64,000 nucleotides of DNA from Psococerastis gibbosa. Taxonomy: Eukaryota; Arthropoda; Insecta; Psocodea; Psocidae. Shown here one piece after another: positions 1 to 19,400 of this stretch. The notes under the pieces are model-generated. The model searched no databases, was not told where the DNA came from, and saw nothing but the letters and a program-made list of their open reading frames with translations. Each line of letters opens with the position of its first letter. The stretch's first letter is position 1. Both the position numbers and the translations under genes were made by a program. The stretch spans positions 20,770,001-20,834,000 of the forward strand of contig OZ020484.1 of the NCBI GenBank assembly GCA_963971405.1, in the 5' to 3' direction.

Positions 1-93
1 TTTCATGGAACTCACCTTGGGTTTTCACTTGTCACCCATGGCTTACAGAGTCAAAAGGAAGGGAACATGGTGGGTATCACCGTATTGCGTTAG
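1..93 (+). CDS. Possible 3' end of an upstream gene (partial)
   Basis: An open frame runs in from the left edge of the window for 30 codons and stops at a TAG at 91-93. An AATAAA-like hexamer follows about 20 bases later. No known family is recognisable in the short peptide, and no splice acceptor is visible because the sequence begins inside the frame. It could equally be a chance open stretch. Sequence to the left of the window would decide. Confidence 0.15.
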   Translation, partial: FHGTHLGFSLVTHGLQSQKEGNMVGITVLR

Positions 94-1282
94 TGAGGAA
101 CTACCTGTCTGAATAAATATGGGTTGTGAAAATGTCCAATACATGGTACTGCTTAATGAACACGACGCAAAGACGTTTGTTGCCACTTTCCTCATACAGG
201 GTTTTGGTTTAAAATGTTAAACCCCCAGTGACCTGTACGAAAAGGCCCTAATGAATACTTGCCATAACGTAAATACAGTACTCTTTCTAAACTCATGTTG
301 GAACATAATTTGAAGTATTGTATGTGAAACTTCCATACATTAATACATACTGCGTAGGATACCACGAGCATTTTTTTTTTTAATACTCATTGACCATTGT
401 ACTGTAGATAGGCCTAGTTGTGCGAATGATACAAAAAACTAGTTTGTTTCATTAAATTTGGGTCATTATGGATTAATCAATATGAAACGACACATTAAAT
501 TGATTTTGACTACTACATTTCAATTTTTAAATTTGTGCGGGAGACACCCAAGCGCTACCAAGTGGCCAAAATCCGAAAGTGGGACGCAAATATTTTGTAA
601 CTTCGATCCTGTGATTTCACGAAAAAAATCACAAACCCTGAAATACTGCATCCTATATATAAGCATAGGGATGCCAGTCTGCTTATTTCGATTGGCAGGC
701 TATGGAAAAAACTAATACACGTTTTAATAATTTTTTATTAAACACTTCCGTAATTGGTAGCACGCTTTTTAAACAACGATAAATTTCAAAAAAATAAACA
801 GGTAAACTCCCAATGCTTGGCTTTAACACCAGACTTATAGTGGATACAATATGGCGGATGACAAAACCCATCTAATATAGAGCCCCCTACTTTAGAGTAG
901 GGGTTGACCACTGAACTATATATACACTGTAGGGCTCTATATTAGAATTAGGGTATATAGTGCCTTAAATACACTGGAAACGCGCCAGGGCTGATATCTT
1001 GGATATTATGGCAGAAGCGTTCCATGCCATATACACTTACGTGTAAATTTGATGTATTTCAATCATTTTTTTGCTGATTTGCGCCAAAAAGAATTAGATA
1101 TTTTTACTAACCTAATTTTACCTAAACCTTGGTAATCATGAGTAGAAGACGCAATGTTCCAGTGAAATTCTTTAATAGTGACCGATTTCGGATAACATCC
1201 ATCATCAGACTAACACATGAACCAAAATTAATAACATGATCGCCTACTTTAATAATGCACTTATATTATATATCTTACTAAC
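94..1282. other. Non-coding stretch, no recognised gene
   Basis: AT-rich sequence in which I see no convincing coding exon. It contains one short hairpin repeat, listed separately. If the RING gene at 1505 has earlier exons they may lie here or to the left of the window, but I could not identify one. Confidence 0.4.
874..949. repeat. Small hairpin repeat
   Basis: The left end TCTAATATAGAGCCC is the reverse complement of the right end GGGCTCTATATTAGA, about 75 bases apart. A second short inverted repeat (CCCCTACT..AGTAGGGG) is nested inside. This is the shape of a miniature inverted-repeat element. No target duplication could be assigned, and no second copy was noticed in the window. Confidence 0.5.
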
Positions 1283-1376
1283 CTTGGCCATTTTTGGTGC
1301 CACAATGACCAGTTGGTAGCTTCTTTTCAGTAGTTGGATTGACAGAATTTCTGAACTCTTGCTTTATACTTTCCAT
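1283..1376 (-). CDS. Possible first coding exon of a divergent gene
   Basis: On the minus strand an ATG opens a frame of 31 codons that ends at a good donor (CAAG|GTTAGT). The exon would sit back-to-back with the RING gene that starts beyond 1505. No family is recognised, and no convincing following exon was found between here and the left edge, although the CAAG|GTTTAG near 1130 might be another donor. Treat this as a weak gene call. Confidence 0.18.
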
Positions 1377-1504
1377 AATCCATCACTCTCTCCCATGTTA
1401 GTAAGCGGTAAGGGTAAGCAATACAACTATTTAAGTCTAAGCTTGCATGCAGAGGTCATTAAAAAGATGTGAAGTACGGTAACCTTATTATCTTTGTGTT
1501 TCAG

Positions 1505-2593
1505 ACATTATGCTGCGGGCCTATGCCCAACAATTTTCAACGCCTAACAACTTGTTTGTCAAGTATCCTGACATATTTGGAATGCCCAATCTGCTTGGAA
1601 ACAATTCATCCTCCGGCTCATCAATGTGTAAATGGCCATCTTATTTGCCTGAACTGTCGTATACGCACAGAAAGGTGTCCAGTCTGCCGTATGCGCCTAT
1701 TCCGGGGTCGCAGTTTATTGGCAGATCACGTTTTTGACTCCCTCATTGACGCTTTTGATTTAAAAGAAACAGAAGAGGGATTGAGATCAAAATTGCTGCA
1801 CCAACGAGTATATGGACCTAAGAAGCCTAAACCAAAAATCAAAGTGAAACTTCTATCTCCTACAAACAAATTTCTAACCCGAATTATGGGATCAGGTAAA
1901 TCGTCTTCCGTAGAGAACTTATCTGTGACACAAGAAACGGGGTTAGGAGCAGAAGACTTCGCGCAAGGATTGAAATCAAAATCGTTATCTAGTAGTGAAA
2001 TCTCTAGAGCAAACTCACAGCAACTTTCTAGAACCAGTTCTGTGTTATCAAGCAGACCAGGTAGTGGGCTTTTAGACGTTAACCACATTCTTGTGGGAGC
2101 GAGACCGGCGTCATATCATGGGTCAGCTGATGATCTGCATTCCCGAATGTTTGAAGACTTTGGAATAGAAATAACTGCACCCATTGGAGACCAGTGTATG
2201 TGCCCTATGGTTCCCTTATGTAAAAGGATGCTACAAGCACAGGCACTACAAAATCATCTGAAATGCGATCACGAAGGACCAGTCATTTCCATTTCCAGTA
2301 CCCGTGTTGTCGCTCCATTGTCTTGGTTCACACGTTCTAATTCTGTGATACTCGACTGTCATGGAGCCACATTTTACGCAAATGTTTCATCAACTGGGCG
2401 TTTCTGGGTTTGGTGTTCATCAAGAAACGTGAATGCATACACTGCAACTTTACGAACAGAAAACGGTACTGTAAAATTTAGTGTTAGATCGCTATGGCAG
2501 TTAGATTTAGAACAAATAATTAACTATGGCATTCCATTGATGGATATCAGTGAGGCTGAAGAAATTGAATTGGTTTTAGAAAGGACGGCTTAA
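1505..2593 (+). CDS. SIAH-type RING-finger protein, last exon
   Basis: A single large exon begins after a clear acceptor (tttgtgtttcag) and reads 362 codons to a TAA. Counting from the internal Met at 1523 (356 residues), a SIAH-style C3HC4 RING is complete: Cys21, Cys24, Cys35, His39, Cys42, Cys45, Cys52 and Cys55. The spacing follows Seven-in-absentia proteins. After it comes a long Ser-rich region (residues ~100-200), then a Cys/His segment (CMCP..HLKCDH) like a degenerate SIAH/TRAF zinc finger, then a C-terminal part I cannot assign. RING proteins of this type act as E3 ubiquitin ligases in the cytosol; that role here is inferred. The upstream Met at 1469 lies in the intron. Either Met1523 starts the protein or an unseen upstream exon contributes the N-terminus. 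The gene converges on beta-tubulin. Confidence 0.75.
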   Translation, partial: TLCCGPMPNNFQRLTTCLSSILTYLECPICLETIHPPAHQCVNGHLICLNCRIRTERCPVCRMRLFRGRSLLADHVFDSLIDAFDLKETEEGLRSKLLHQRVYGPKKPKPKIKVKLLSPTNKFLTRIMGSGKSSSVENLSVTQETGLGAEDFAQGLKSKSLSSSEISRANSQQLSRTSSVLSSRPGSGLLDVNHILVGARPASYHGSADDLHSRMFEDFGIEITAPIGDQCMCPMVPLCKRMLQAQALQNHLKCDHEGPVISISSTRVVAPLSWFTRSNSVILDCHGATFYANVSSTGRFWVWCSSRNVNAYTATLRTENGTVKFSVRSLWQLDLEQIINYGIPLMDISEAEEIELVLERTA

Positions 2594-2684
2594 AGAAAAA
2601 TCTAACATATTGAGGATAAAAAATGTATATGTATTTTTTTTCTGTATAATAATTTTAAAACAATGAGATTCCATGCTAAAGCAT

Positions 2685-2690
2685 TTTATT
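2685..2690 (-). promoter_or_regulatory. Candidate poly(A) signal of beta-tubulin
   Basis: TTTATT on the plus strand reads AATAAA on the minus strand, about 300 bases past the beta-tubulin stop. It lies only 92 bases past the stop of the convergent RING gene, so the two 3' UTRs probably overlap. Another AATAAA overlaps the tubulin stop codon itself. Confidence 0.4.
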
Positions 2691-2991
2691 GTTCGATATT
2701 TCAGGTTTTGACGACATACATTGGACAGTTATTAAAAATGCAGATCACAGGGGAAGAATGATGAATGTCCACAAGCTTAGTGAAAAATGGATTTTCAGGT
2801 TTCACATTTATCTTTTCCGCTGACCGCGGATTCTTCAAACCGCTGTATCTTTATAATTTCACTGTTTTTGCCAATTCTAAATGTACCATCGGATTCCTCA
2901 GGAAAAACTACGCTAGTTAAGTGTTAAGTTGACCAAAGCGACTTTTTTGGACATACATCATCCTTCCCCTGTAGTCTTCAAATGGAATGTT

Positions 2992-11584
<8,593 letters not shown>

Positions 11585-11898
11585 GTTAATTTTGTAAAAT
11601 AACCGAAAAACAAAAATAAAAAGTGGACCTTTGTCCTTTACTGGTAAACGGCGAAACGGGTGAATGAATACTAAATAATGATTTTCGCGCCTTTCTTGTT
11701 CCTTGAAATTTGGCCGCGGAGTCGCGGACCGCAGAACATCAGCGCCAAAAAATATCAAAATAATTTACGATGTTTCACTGTAGATTTTGTTTGTCTGTGA
11801 TTGGAAATTTAAGGAAAATATTACAATTAACTTCAAATATTCAAATATTGCTACTGAAATAAATTATTATTAAAATATCGAATAGAGTTCTTGCGTAG

Positions 11899-11992
11899 TG
11901 ACGTCACATTAAGAGGGCGGAGCTAACTGCGCATGCGTGATTGCGAAAATAAAGTAACCAATATCAGCTGTTAGGACATTGGAGGATATAAA
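11899..11992. promoter_or_regulatory. Promoter-like cluster, possibly bidirectional
   Basis: In under 100 bases there is a perfect CRE (TGACGTCA, 11899-11906), a GC box (GGGCGG, 11915-11920), an NRF1-like palindrome (TGCGCATGCG, 11928-11937), a CCAAT box (11958-11962) and a TATAAA (11987-11992). An arthropod initiator-like TCAGTT follows at 12024. The cluster lies 315-410 bases upstream of the beta-tubulin ATG (minus strand) and about 60-150 bases upstream of a THAP-like ATG (plus strand). It could serve one or both. Factor binding is inferred from motif match only. Confidence 0.5.
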
Positions 11993-12053
11993 GTGCATTG
12001 AGCGCTATTGATTTTTAAAGTTATCAGTTGTTATTATTCAAATTTCGAGCGTT

Positions 12054-12191
12054 ATGGTCAAAAATTGCTGCAATGGCTTGTGTAATAGTGATAGCCAACA
12101 CCAGGACAGACCACATATGGGAGAGGTCCAAATTATATCGTTCCCAAAGCCAGAAAGCCACTGGAAAAACTTGAGAAATAAATGCAAGTGA
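12054..12191 (+). CDS. THAP-domain-like start exon or fragment
   Basis: An ATG 28 bases after a TCAGTT initiator opens 45 codons beginning MVKNCC, with Cys at 5, 6 and 10, then IISFPKPESHW near residues 28-37. This matches the first half of a THAP C2CH zinc finger (N-terminal Cys pair, FPxP, Trp). The second Cys-His pair is absent. Either a following exon supplies it through a weak donor near 12188 (AA|GTGATT) or this is a truncated pseudogene. THAP domains bind DNA and occur in both cellular factors and P-element-type transposases. No later exon was found. Confidence 0.4.
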   Translation: MVKNCCNGLCNSDSQHQDRPHMGEVQIISFPKPESHWKNLRNKCK

Positions 12192-12247
12192 TTGTTCCAC
12201 CTTTGTGGCAGAGCGAATTCCATTAAAGTTACAAAATACACATAAAT

Positions 12248-12640
12248 ATGCATGGCCGTGCCCAGTGGGAGGTCCATGGTATCCGGACCCCCCCCCCCCC
12301 GGAATAACGTTTTGCAGGTAAACCTGTATGGTTTGCAAATGAAATGAAATGGCTTGATACTAGATAGTATCGGATTTTGAAAGGGAAAATAAAAACTACT
12401 ATGCAATATCCACTAAAATCCCCCCCCCCCCTGAAAAAATCATAGCTACGGCCTTAATTGCGATCACTAATGTATATTGATATATATCGTCGTTACTTTC
12501 CAGTGGCCATGGCCGTGCCCAGGTGGGCGGTCCATGGGGTCCAGACCCCCCTCTCCCGAAATAATTTTGTATGTAAACCTGTATTGTTTGAAGAATTCAC
12601 CCATTAATTCAATAATAAATTAATCAAAACCTGGGCACGG
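12248..12640. repeat. Two tandem-like copies of a GGCCGTGCCCAG repeat with poly-C
   Basis: CATGGCCGTGCCCAG, then GGTCCATGG, then GACCCCCC, recurs at 12250-12330 and 12507-12570. Both are followed by AAACCTGTAT. The region ends near a reverse-complement CTGGGCACGGCC at 12629. Poly-C runs of 13 and 12 bases lie at 12288-12300 and 12420-12431. It is non-coding and the family is unidentified. Confidence 0.55.
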
Positions 12641-13178
12641 CCTCTGCCTTGCCTGTGGCCCTACGAAAATTAACTGCTTTGGTGCTCAGATATTAATTGA
12701 ATTCTAGTGATAGTATTATGGAGAGACAATAACCCTTTTTACGCTACTAATATTTATAAACAACATGATAGGCTAGCGTGTTGGCAGCCCAGCCGACTAG
12801 GCTATATTTCATGGTAGTTATGCAGTAAAGTTATAAGGTTATGGTAATAAATCATTACTAATACATTAATTGTAATATGTATAAGTAAACTTAAGCTCAC
12901 ATACCCATTTAAAAATCTGTTCTGCCCTCGCGGAAGTATCACAACCAATGAAATAAAATTAGATACACAAGTAAATAATATGTTTCGGCAATTTTTTGCA
13001 GCTACATTGCCGTAATTTTTTGGCAGTACCCGCGCAAGAATTGAAGGAACATATAAATAACTCTAATTTGCCGTTTAATAGCTACAATTTCTTAAAATAA
13101 AATAAATTTCAGTTGAAAGCCCATACACTCCATGTTAAAATAAGGGGGTGATGTCCGAGAATCCCTTTCCGACTGCCC

Positions 13179-13262
13179 GCCATCTTTGTTTTATCTGCGC
13201 AAGAACTCTATTAAGTTTTTAGTTTTCGTAAAATCGCAACTCGGAAGTCGGAACTCGGAAGT
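13179..13262 (+). promoter_or_regulatory. Candidate promoter of the Xaa-Pro aminopeptidase gene
   Basis: A YY1-like GCCATCTT (13179-13186) and two ETS/GABP-like CGGAAGT sites (13242-13248 and 13256-13262) lie 155-240 bases upstream of the first coding ATG. TATA-less housekeeping promoters often have this composition. The evidence is motif match and position only. Confidence 0.35.
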
Positions 13263-13417
13263 AAACTAAGAAGTTCTAAGTCGACTGTTGGGATCGTTAT
13301 CAATTATCACAAGAATTTGCAAATATTGTAGATTTGTAAAACCATAAAGGTGCTAGTAGACGGGCGGGCAGTCTTTGACACATAGTAATTTATATTTAGT
13401 TTCTTCAATTCCAAAAA

Positions 13418-16400
13418 ATGAAGTCTACATCCTCAATATTGTGCCAAATTAGAAACTTAATGAAGAATGTCGTCTACGTTTCTGAGCCGATCCAAGCTTA
13501 TATTATTCCGTCTTCTGACCAACATCAGGTAATTGTAACTAATATATTAGGGCTAATTGCGTTTTAGATTTAACTGTCAATAGTTGCCAGTTGGTTTGAT
13601 CAGTACGGTTTGAAATGTACCTGTGGGCTGCCGCGATTGTGTTAAAAGTGCCACCGAGCATTTTTGTACACACATACCCCTTCAAACACACTAGGGAAAG
13701 GAAGTAGCTCTGTTCAACAGTCGGGAGATGTATTAAAAAGATACTTTAGTGCAGTGGGAAAAAGTATCTCTGAAATAGTTAAATTATCTTTGTCAACGGG
13801 GACTGTTCCGCAAGCACTTAAAAAATCAGTAGTAACTCCAATACCAAAAGTTAAGGGGTCGATCAACGTATCTGATATGAGACCTATTAATGTTCTTCCT
13901 GCTATGGAAAAAATGATTGAGAAAGTAGTTCATCGACACATAACTGACTTTATTGCAGAAAAGAACCTACTTAGTTGTCACAGGGCTGGAACCTGGTCAT
14001 ATTTTTCCTAAAAAGTCATATTTTTCATTGGCAGTCATAAAATGTCATTATTTTCTTTACTTGGTCACAAAAGTCATATTTTCCCTTGTCGGAAATAATC
14101 AACTTATTATATCTTATTAGCTTAAAACCGTAAATTTCACGTTTTTTAAATTTAAAAGTAATTTGCGCCAACATAAACGTCGTGGTAGAAGCATTATACT
14201 TATTGTACCTATATTATATTAGAACTTCTTATATATTCTTATATATTATAGTATTCTGTGGGTAGAAGCATCGGGAGCTTGCAAGCATGCCTCCATATTA
14301 TAAGGGCACAACATGCTGGCATTCACATGCACTTGCCCTTCTTTGATGGAGCTCCCACACTGGCTACATTTTCTGGTCATGTTTCGGAGGGCATGTAAAG
14401 CAGGTGGTCCGGGTCTTGCTAGTTGAGTGTAAGAGAGGGCTTTATAGCCTTAACTCCGCTAGGCTGGCTTACTAATAGAACAAAAAAAAGTCCTTATTTA
14501 TTTGCACCTACACAAAGAAGCCAGCTACTGAAGAGCCGATCGTACATCCGCATCGTTTCGCTCTTGAAGACCAGCAACATGCGTGCTCAGATAATATTCA
14601 TCTGCAAAAGCGCGAGGATTTTCACTCGTTTTAATGGCTTTTTCCAGTCGTCTGATCCGATGATTCATTTACTGTATTTGGAGTTAAATCGCTTGGCTAA
14701 AACTTTAATATTAAAGGTCTGCAAACCTGATGCTGTGGCTAAACTTGGAGTTAGCACGGATGTTCTGTCGAAAAATCACCTACTTCCGTCTACTCAAATT
14801 ATTCTAGATGAAGAGATAGTTGAAGAAATCGGCCGTTTAACCGATTTTGATCGATCAGCTTTTCTCTTGAATTTTCAAAACCATTTCGTTTCCGCTTGCA
14901 AGCACTTACTAGAGAAAAGCTCAATCAATAATAAGTTCATAAAGGCCTGCCGCTGCTTGCATCCTGATGAGCGCAGGAAAGCTGTTAGCATTGGGTGGTT
15001 GGTGACAGTAGCTCGCTCACTGCCTCTTCAAATCGATGAAGATCTCTTACAAGACGAGTGGCGACTTCTACAGTTAGAAACAGACTCTATCAAGTTTGAA
15101 GAGAACGTTAAAAGTATACCCATTGATGACTCATTTCCCCCCCCCCCCCCATCAAAACTGCTACTGGAAAGCTGTCCTATCCAACTGTCACAAAGGTTGT
15201 CAAGGCAGTGTTATCTCTCTGGCATGGTAACGCGAACGTAGAGGGAGGATTCTCTGACTCTGCTCGTTATTTACTGGAAGATAGGGCAAGTATGAGCGAG
15301 CGGACGCTCAATGCTGCTATGCAGGTAAAAAGTAGTTTAAACAATATGGAAATCAAGCCCAGTTGGTGCCAGCCACCCAAAATCTAGTGAAATTGACGAG
15401 AAATGCCTGCAGTACATATAAAATGCACCCTGAAGATGAGAAGAAGAGAAAAGATGAAGAAGCCAAGAAAATTAAGGAAGCAGAAGAGCAAACATTGAAT
15501 GAAAAAGAGGTACAAGCTAAAATGGCAGCTACTAGAACTGTGCTTCAAGACGAGGAATTGAAATTAAAAGAGATGAAAAACAACGAGACTGCCAAAAGGA
15601 AAATAGAAAATAAACTATTCGAAGAAGCCAACAAAAGACAGATTTACAAAAAAATGACCTGAGTGAAGTAGCCGTTGCTACTGCACTCCTAGATGGTGTC
15701 TCCAAAGTAAGAAAAGAAGTAGAGAAAGAAAAGAAAAACATTGATGCAACCGAAAAAACTGTAGAAAAAAAAACCATACTTATTTCACTTTTTTTTTAAA
15801 AAAGTAAAAAAGTAGCCTAATTTTTTATTTTGTAATTATAGTAGCATGCTTTCTTTTGATATTGCCTCTTTTGATTTCGATATGTAGGCCTACCTACCTA
15901 CTATTCTACTTCTTAAGACATCTTTTTTGTACTGCTTTAAGTCATAAATTAGTCATAAATTTCATTGCTGGTGGTCATAAAAGTCACATTTTCGTATGAG
16001 TATGGTTCCAGCCCTGTTGTCATCAGTCTGGGTTTCGACAGAAACACTCCACTTAATCTGCTGTGCAACTGATTATTGAGAAGTGGAAACGAGCAACTGC
16101 GGAGAATGACTACGTTGTTGCTGTTTTCATAGACCGAAAGAGAGCATTTGAAACAATTGACCGTAAATTATTTTTGAGAAACTGTGGAAGATGGGAATCA
16201 GAGGTGAAATTCATAAATGGGTGACGAATTACCCGCAGGACCGAGTTCAAAAAGTAAAAATCAGGGGTGAACTCTCGGAAGATCTCAGTTGCGATATAGG
16301 GGTAGTTCAAGGTAGTTACCTTGGTCATCACTCTTCATCTATTTATAAACGACCTTCCTAAATAAGTTACCTTAAGCGGTGCTACGTTCACCTCTTCGCG

Positions 16401-19400
16401 GATGATACCTTGATCTATGTGGTGGGCAAAGACGTTGGGAAATTGGAGAAAGTCTGAAATGAAGAGCTGATCCGGTTGACGTACTGGCTGGTAGCTAATA
16501 AACTGTGCCTCAAGGTGAAGAAATCTAAAGCAATGTTCGTCTCTATGAAAGGCTGTGATTATGATCTCAATGTCCGAATGAATGGTGAAAGTTTAGAGGT
16601 GGTGGATTCTTTTCGATATCTTGGCACCACTATTAATAATAGATTAAACTTTAAAGAACATTTTCGCAGCATAATATGCAAACTATTCAGAAAATGTTTA
16701 TCTTGAGTAAAGTTAGATATGTAGTGCCGACAAGAACCAAGAAATTAATCTATGAAGCCTTCGTTAAACCTCACATAAAATACTGCAGCACCTTACTATA
16801 GTATGCACCAAGTTCTGTTCTTGTGGAAATACAAGTGACCCTGAACAGGGGTTTAAGGTCAATACTAAATGTTCCTATCGACAGGAGGGTAGTTGAAATG
16901 ATAGAGGAATTAGATATGCTCACTATCCAAGAAAATGTGTACGTCGATGTCTTGACTTTTATTTAGAGTATTGTATCAGGTTTGATGCCTAAGTACATGG
17001 TAGACGTTACAAAGACTTTTAGTGAAGTGCACAACTATGGAACCAGAAATAGAGATTGCATTACGCTTGAGTATAGAGGACGAACCAGTGGAACGAGCAT
17101 TTTCCATGAAGGCCTACAAATGTTTAATCTGCTGCAGAAAACTATCAAAGATGCTGTAAACTTGAGGGAGTTCAAAAAGAAAATTGTGGAGGATGTAAAA
17201 AAGAATAGGACGTAGAGCAGTAGTTTCGTGGATTAAACATTAGTGCGATGCTCTACTTCAAGTCACAACTACAACTAATACTGTTATTATATATATATAT
17301 TATAATAAATATGCACAATACATGAAAGCCAGGGTAAAACTGAAGAACATGTCCTACTGTGCAGAATAAATCCTAAACCTCTTGAAGTGTACAATAGTAT
17401 AGCCCACTCTATAGTGGCTATATCCCGCCATACTAAGTCATTCCAGTACCTAACGACTAATGAGAGGGATCTGGTAAGCTCATTAATAAACAGGGCACGG
17501 CAGCTGAGCGAAAAGAAACTGAAAATATGGCATGATGAACGCTTGCTACAGGCAAAGGGCACTAAGTACTCTGAGTCACTGCCTACCAGTAAGAAGTACC
17601 GTAGCATGGATGCAAATTCTTTTCGTTGTGGTGCTACATCCCCCACAAATGTTGGATTCTAATATAGATGCAGATATATGCCCATTCAGTAAAAAACTGT
17701 TACAAAGCTCTAAATTGAGATTAACTATCAGCCACATTAATATTAGTAGCATGCGGGCAAATTTTGACACCCTAGTTAGTATCATGCAAAATTGGAAATT
17801 TTGGCCTGATATATTAATTCTTAGTGAAATATGGATATATAATGCTGAGGCTCTACTCTATAATCTGGATGGGTACAAAACCGATTACAACTGCAATGAG
17901 GGATATGCTGCTGGGGGGGGGGGGGGGTGTTTGTTTTTTGCAAAACAAGGCTAAATGTACAACATGTTGATTGCTCTTTTCGGACAGCCGACATACAACG
18001 TCTTTCTCTCGTAGTAGGTTCAACAAATTTAACTATTTTGGCCGTATATCGCCTGCAAAGATTCAACAAGACAGCATTTCTGACGAACTGGATGATCTTT
18101 TACAACGTATTATATGTAAAAACGTTCTGATTATTGGCGACATCAACATTGATATAATGGGGGATTGTGAAGAGGGGAACAAGTACAAAGAAGTAATGGC
18201 TATGAATGGTTTTACAAGTCTCGTAAATGAGCATACAAGGACAACTGAACAAACAGCCACATGTATAGATCATATCTACTTACGCTCGCTAGCATATATC
18301 CATGAGAGTGTTGTTACTGACTTAGGTGTTACTGATCATCATATGACCTCCATTATCATTAATGCTGATTTCGTTCAAAATTATCATCCCAGGCAAGTAG
18401 TGCGAAAGCTTGACATGGATAGATTTAAGGCAATTGTAAATGTAACTACTTTTGAGGAAATTTTAAATTGTACTGATGTTAATGTCGCTTACGAACTATT
18501 CGAGAATAAAATGATTCAGGCACAGAAGGCGGCAACTATACCCAAACGCATGTCCAAATACAGAAGTCCGGGGAAGCCATGGTTATCTCGGGAACTTAAA
18601 GCCCTCATAAACGAGAAATATGCAATTATAAACTCTTAAAAGAGAATTCCTCTAAATTATGAGAGTAAAGAGAGGCTAAAGTTCTTAAAGACATATATAA
18701 AGCAACAAGTTCAGCTGGAAAAAAATTCATTTTATAGCAACAAGTTTACGGAAGCGTCTGGTGATAGTAAAAAACAGTGGAAAGTAATCAATGAAGTAAT
18801 GGGAGTGTGCAGTAAGGATAAACAACCGATTGAAATTGTAAATGACGATGGAGTAGCGATCTCTGATCCTAAGCTGGTGGCAAATGAGTTAAACTGGCTG
18901 TTTACGAATCTACCATTGCAATTAAAGGAGCAGTTAGTAAAACCACCGTTAAACCAACACACTATGTCAGGGTGGGACTCAAAGTCTACACAACAGTCTA
19001 TTTTTTTATCGCCTGTAACCCACAATGAAGTAATGACAGTTATTTCTGGACTAAAAAATATAAACTCCGCTGGTCCTGATGGCCTATCTACAGGCTGCTT
19101 AAAAAATGTTGTGGCTCATATTACTACCTATCTTACACATATCATAAATCTCAGTTTTTCACAAGGAATATTTCCTTATAAAATGAAAGAAGCAATAGTT
19201 ATACCATTGCATAAGAAAGGGGATCGCCGCTCTGCAAAGTCATATCGTCCTATAAGTCTACTCAATGTAACAAGTAAAGTCATAGAAAAACTTATGGCAG
19301 CTCGCTTGAACAACTTTTTAACGAAACATAATTGGATAAGTTCAAATCAATTTGGGTTTAGGGCAGGAAAAGGAACAGATTTAGCGTTAATAGAATTTAC

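Larger units (their letters stand above)
13640..17280 (+). pseudogene. Decayed non-LTR retrotransposon (reverse transcriptase remnant)
   Basis: Reverse-transcriptase text is read in pieces: [16 protein letters not shown] and [13 protein letters not shown] at 13800-13925, then across the hAT insertion SGFRQKHST (~16025), and [13 protein letters not shown] and [11 protein letters not shown] at 16500-16640. The thumb/C-terminal part is at 16700-17215 (HNYGTRNRD). Many stops and frameshifts interrupt it, and the 5' half with the endonuclease is missing. The motifs are those of a Jockey/CR1-like clade, but the exact clade is uncertain. It lies in intron 1 of the aminopeptidase gene in the same orientation and is split by a hAT element at 13981. 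Confidence 0.8.

Noticed and set aside
1469..1504. In-frame ATG at 1469 as the start of the RING protein
   Set aside because: The sequence between it and 1505 is a pyrimidine-rich intron end (TTTGTGTTTCAG); the exon begins at 1505.
17532..17954. The 140-codon frame ending at 17954 as a separate gene
   Set aside because: It is LINE endonuclease sequence cut by a frameshift at the poly-G tract.
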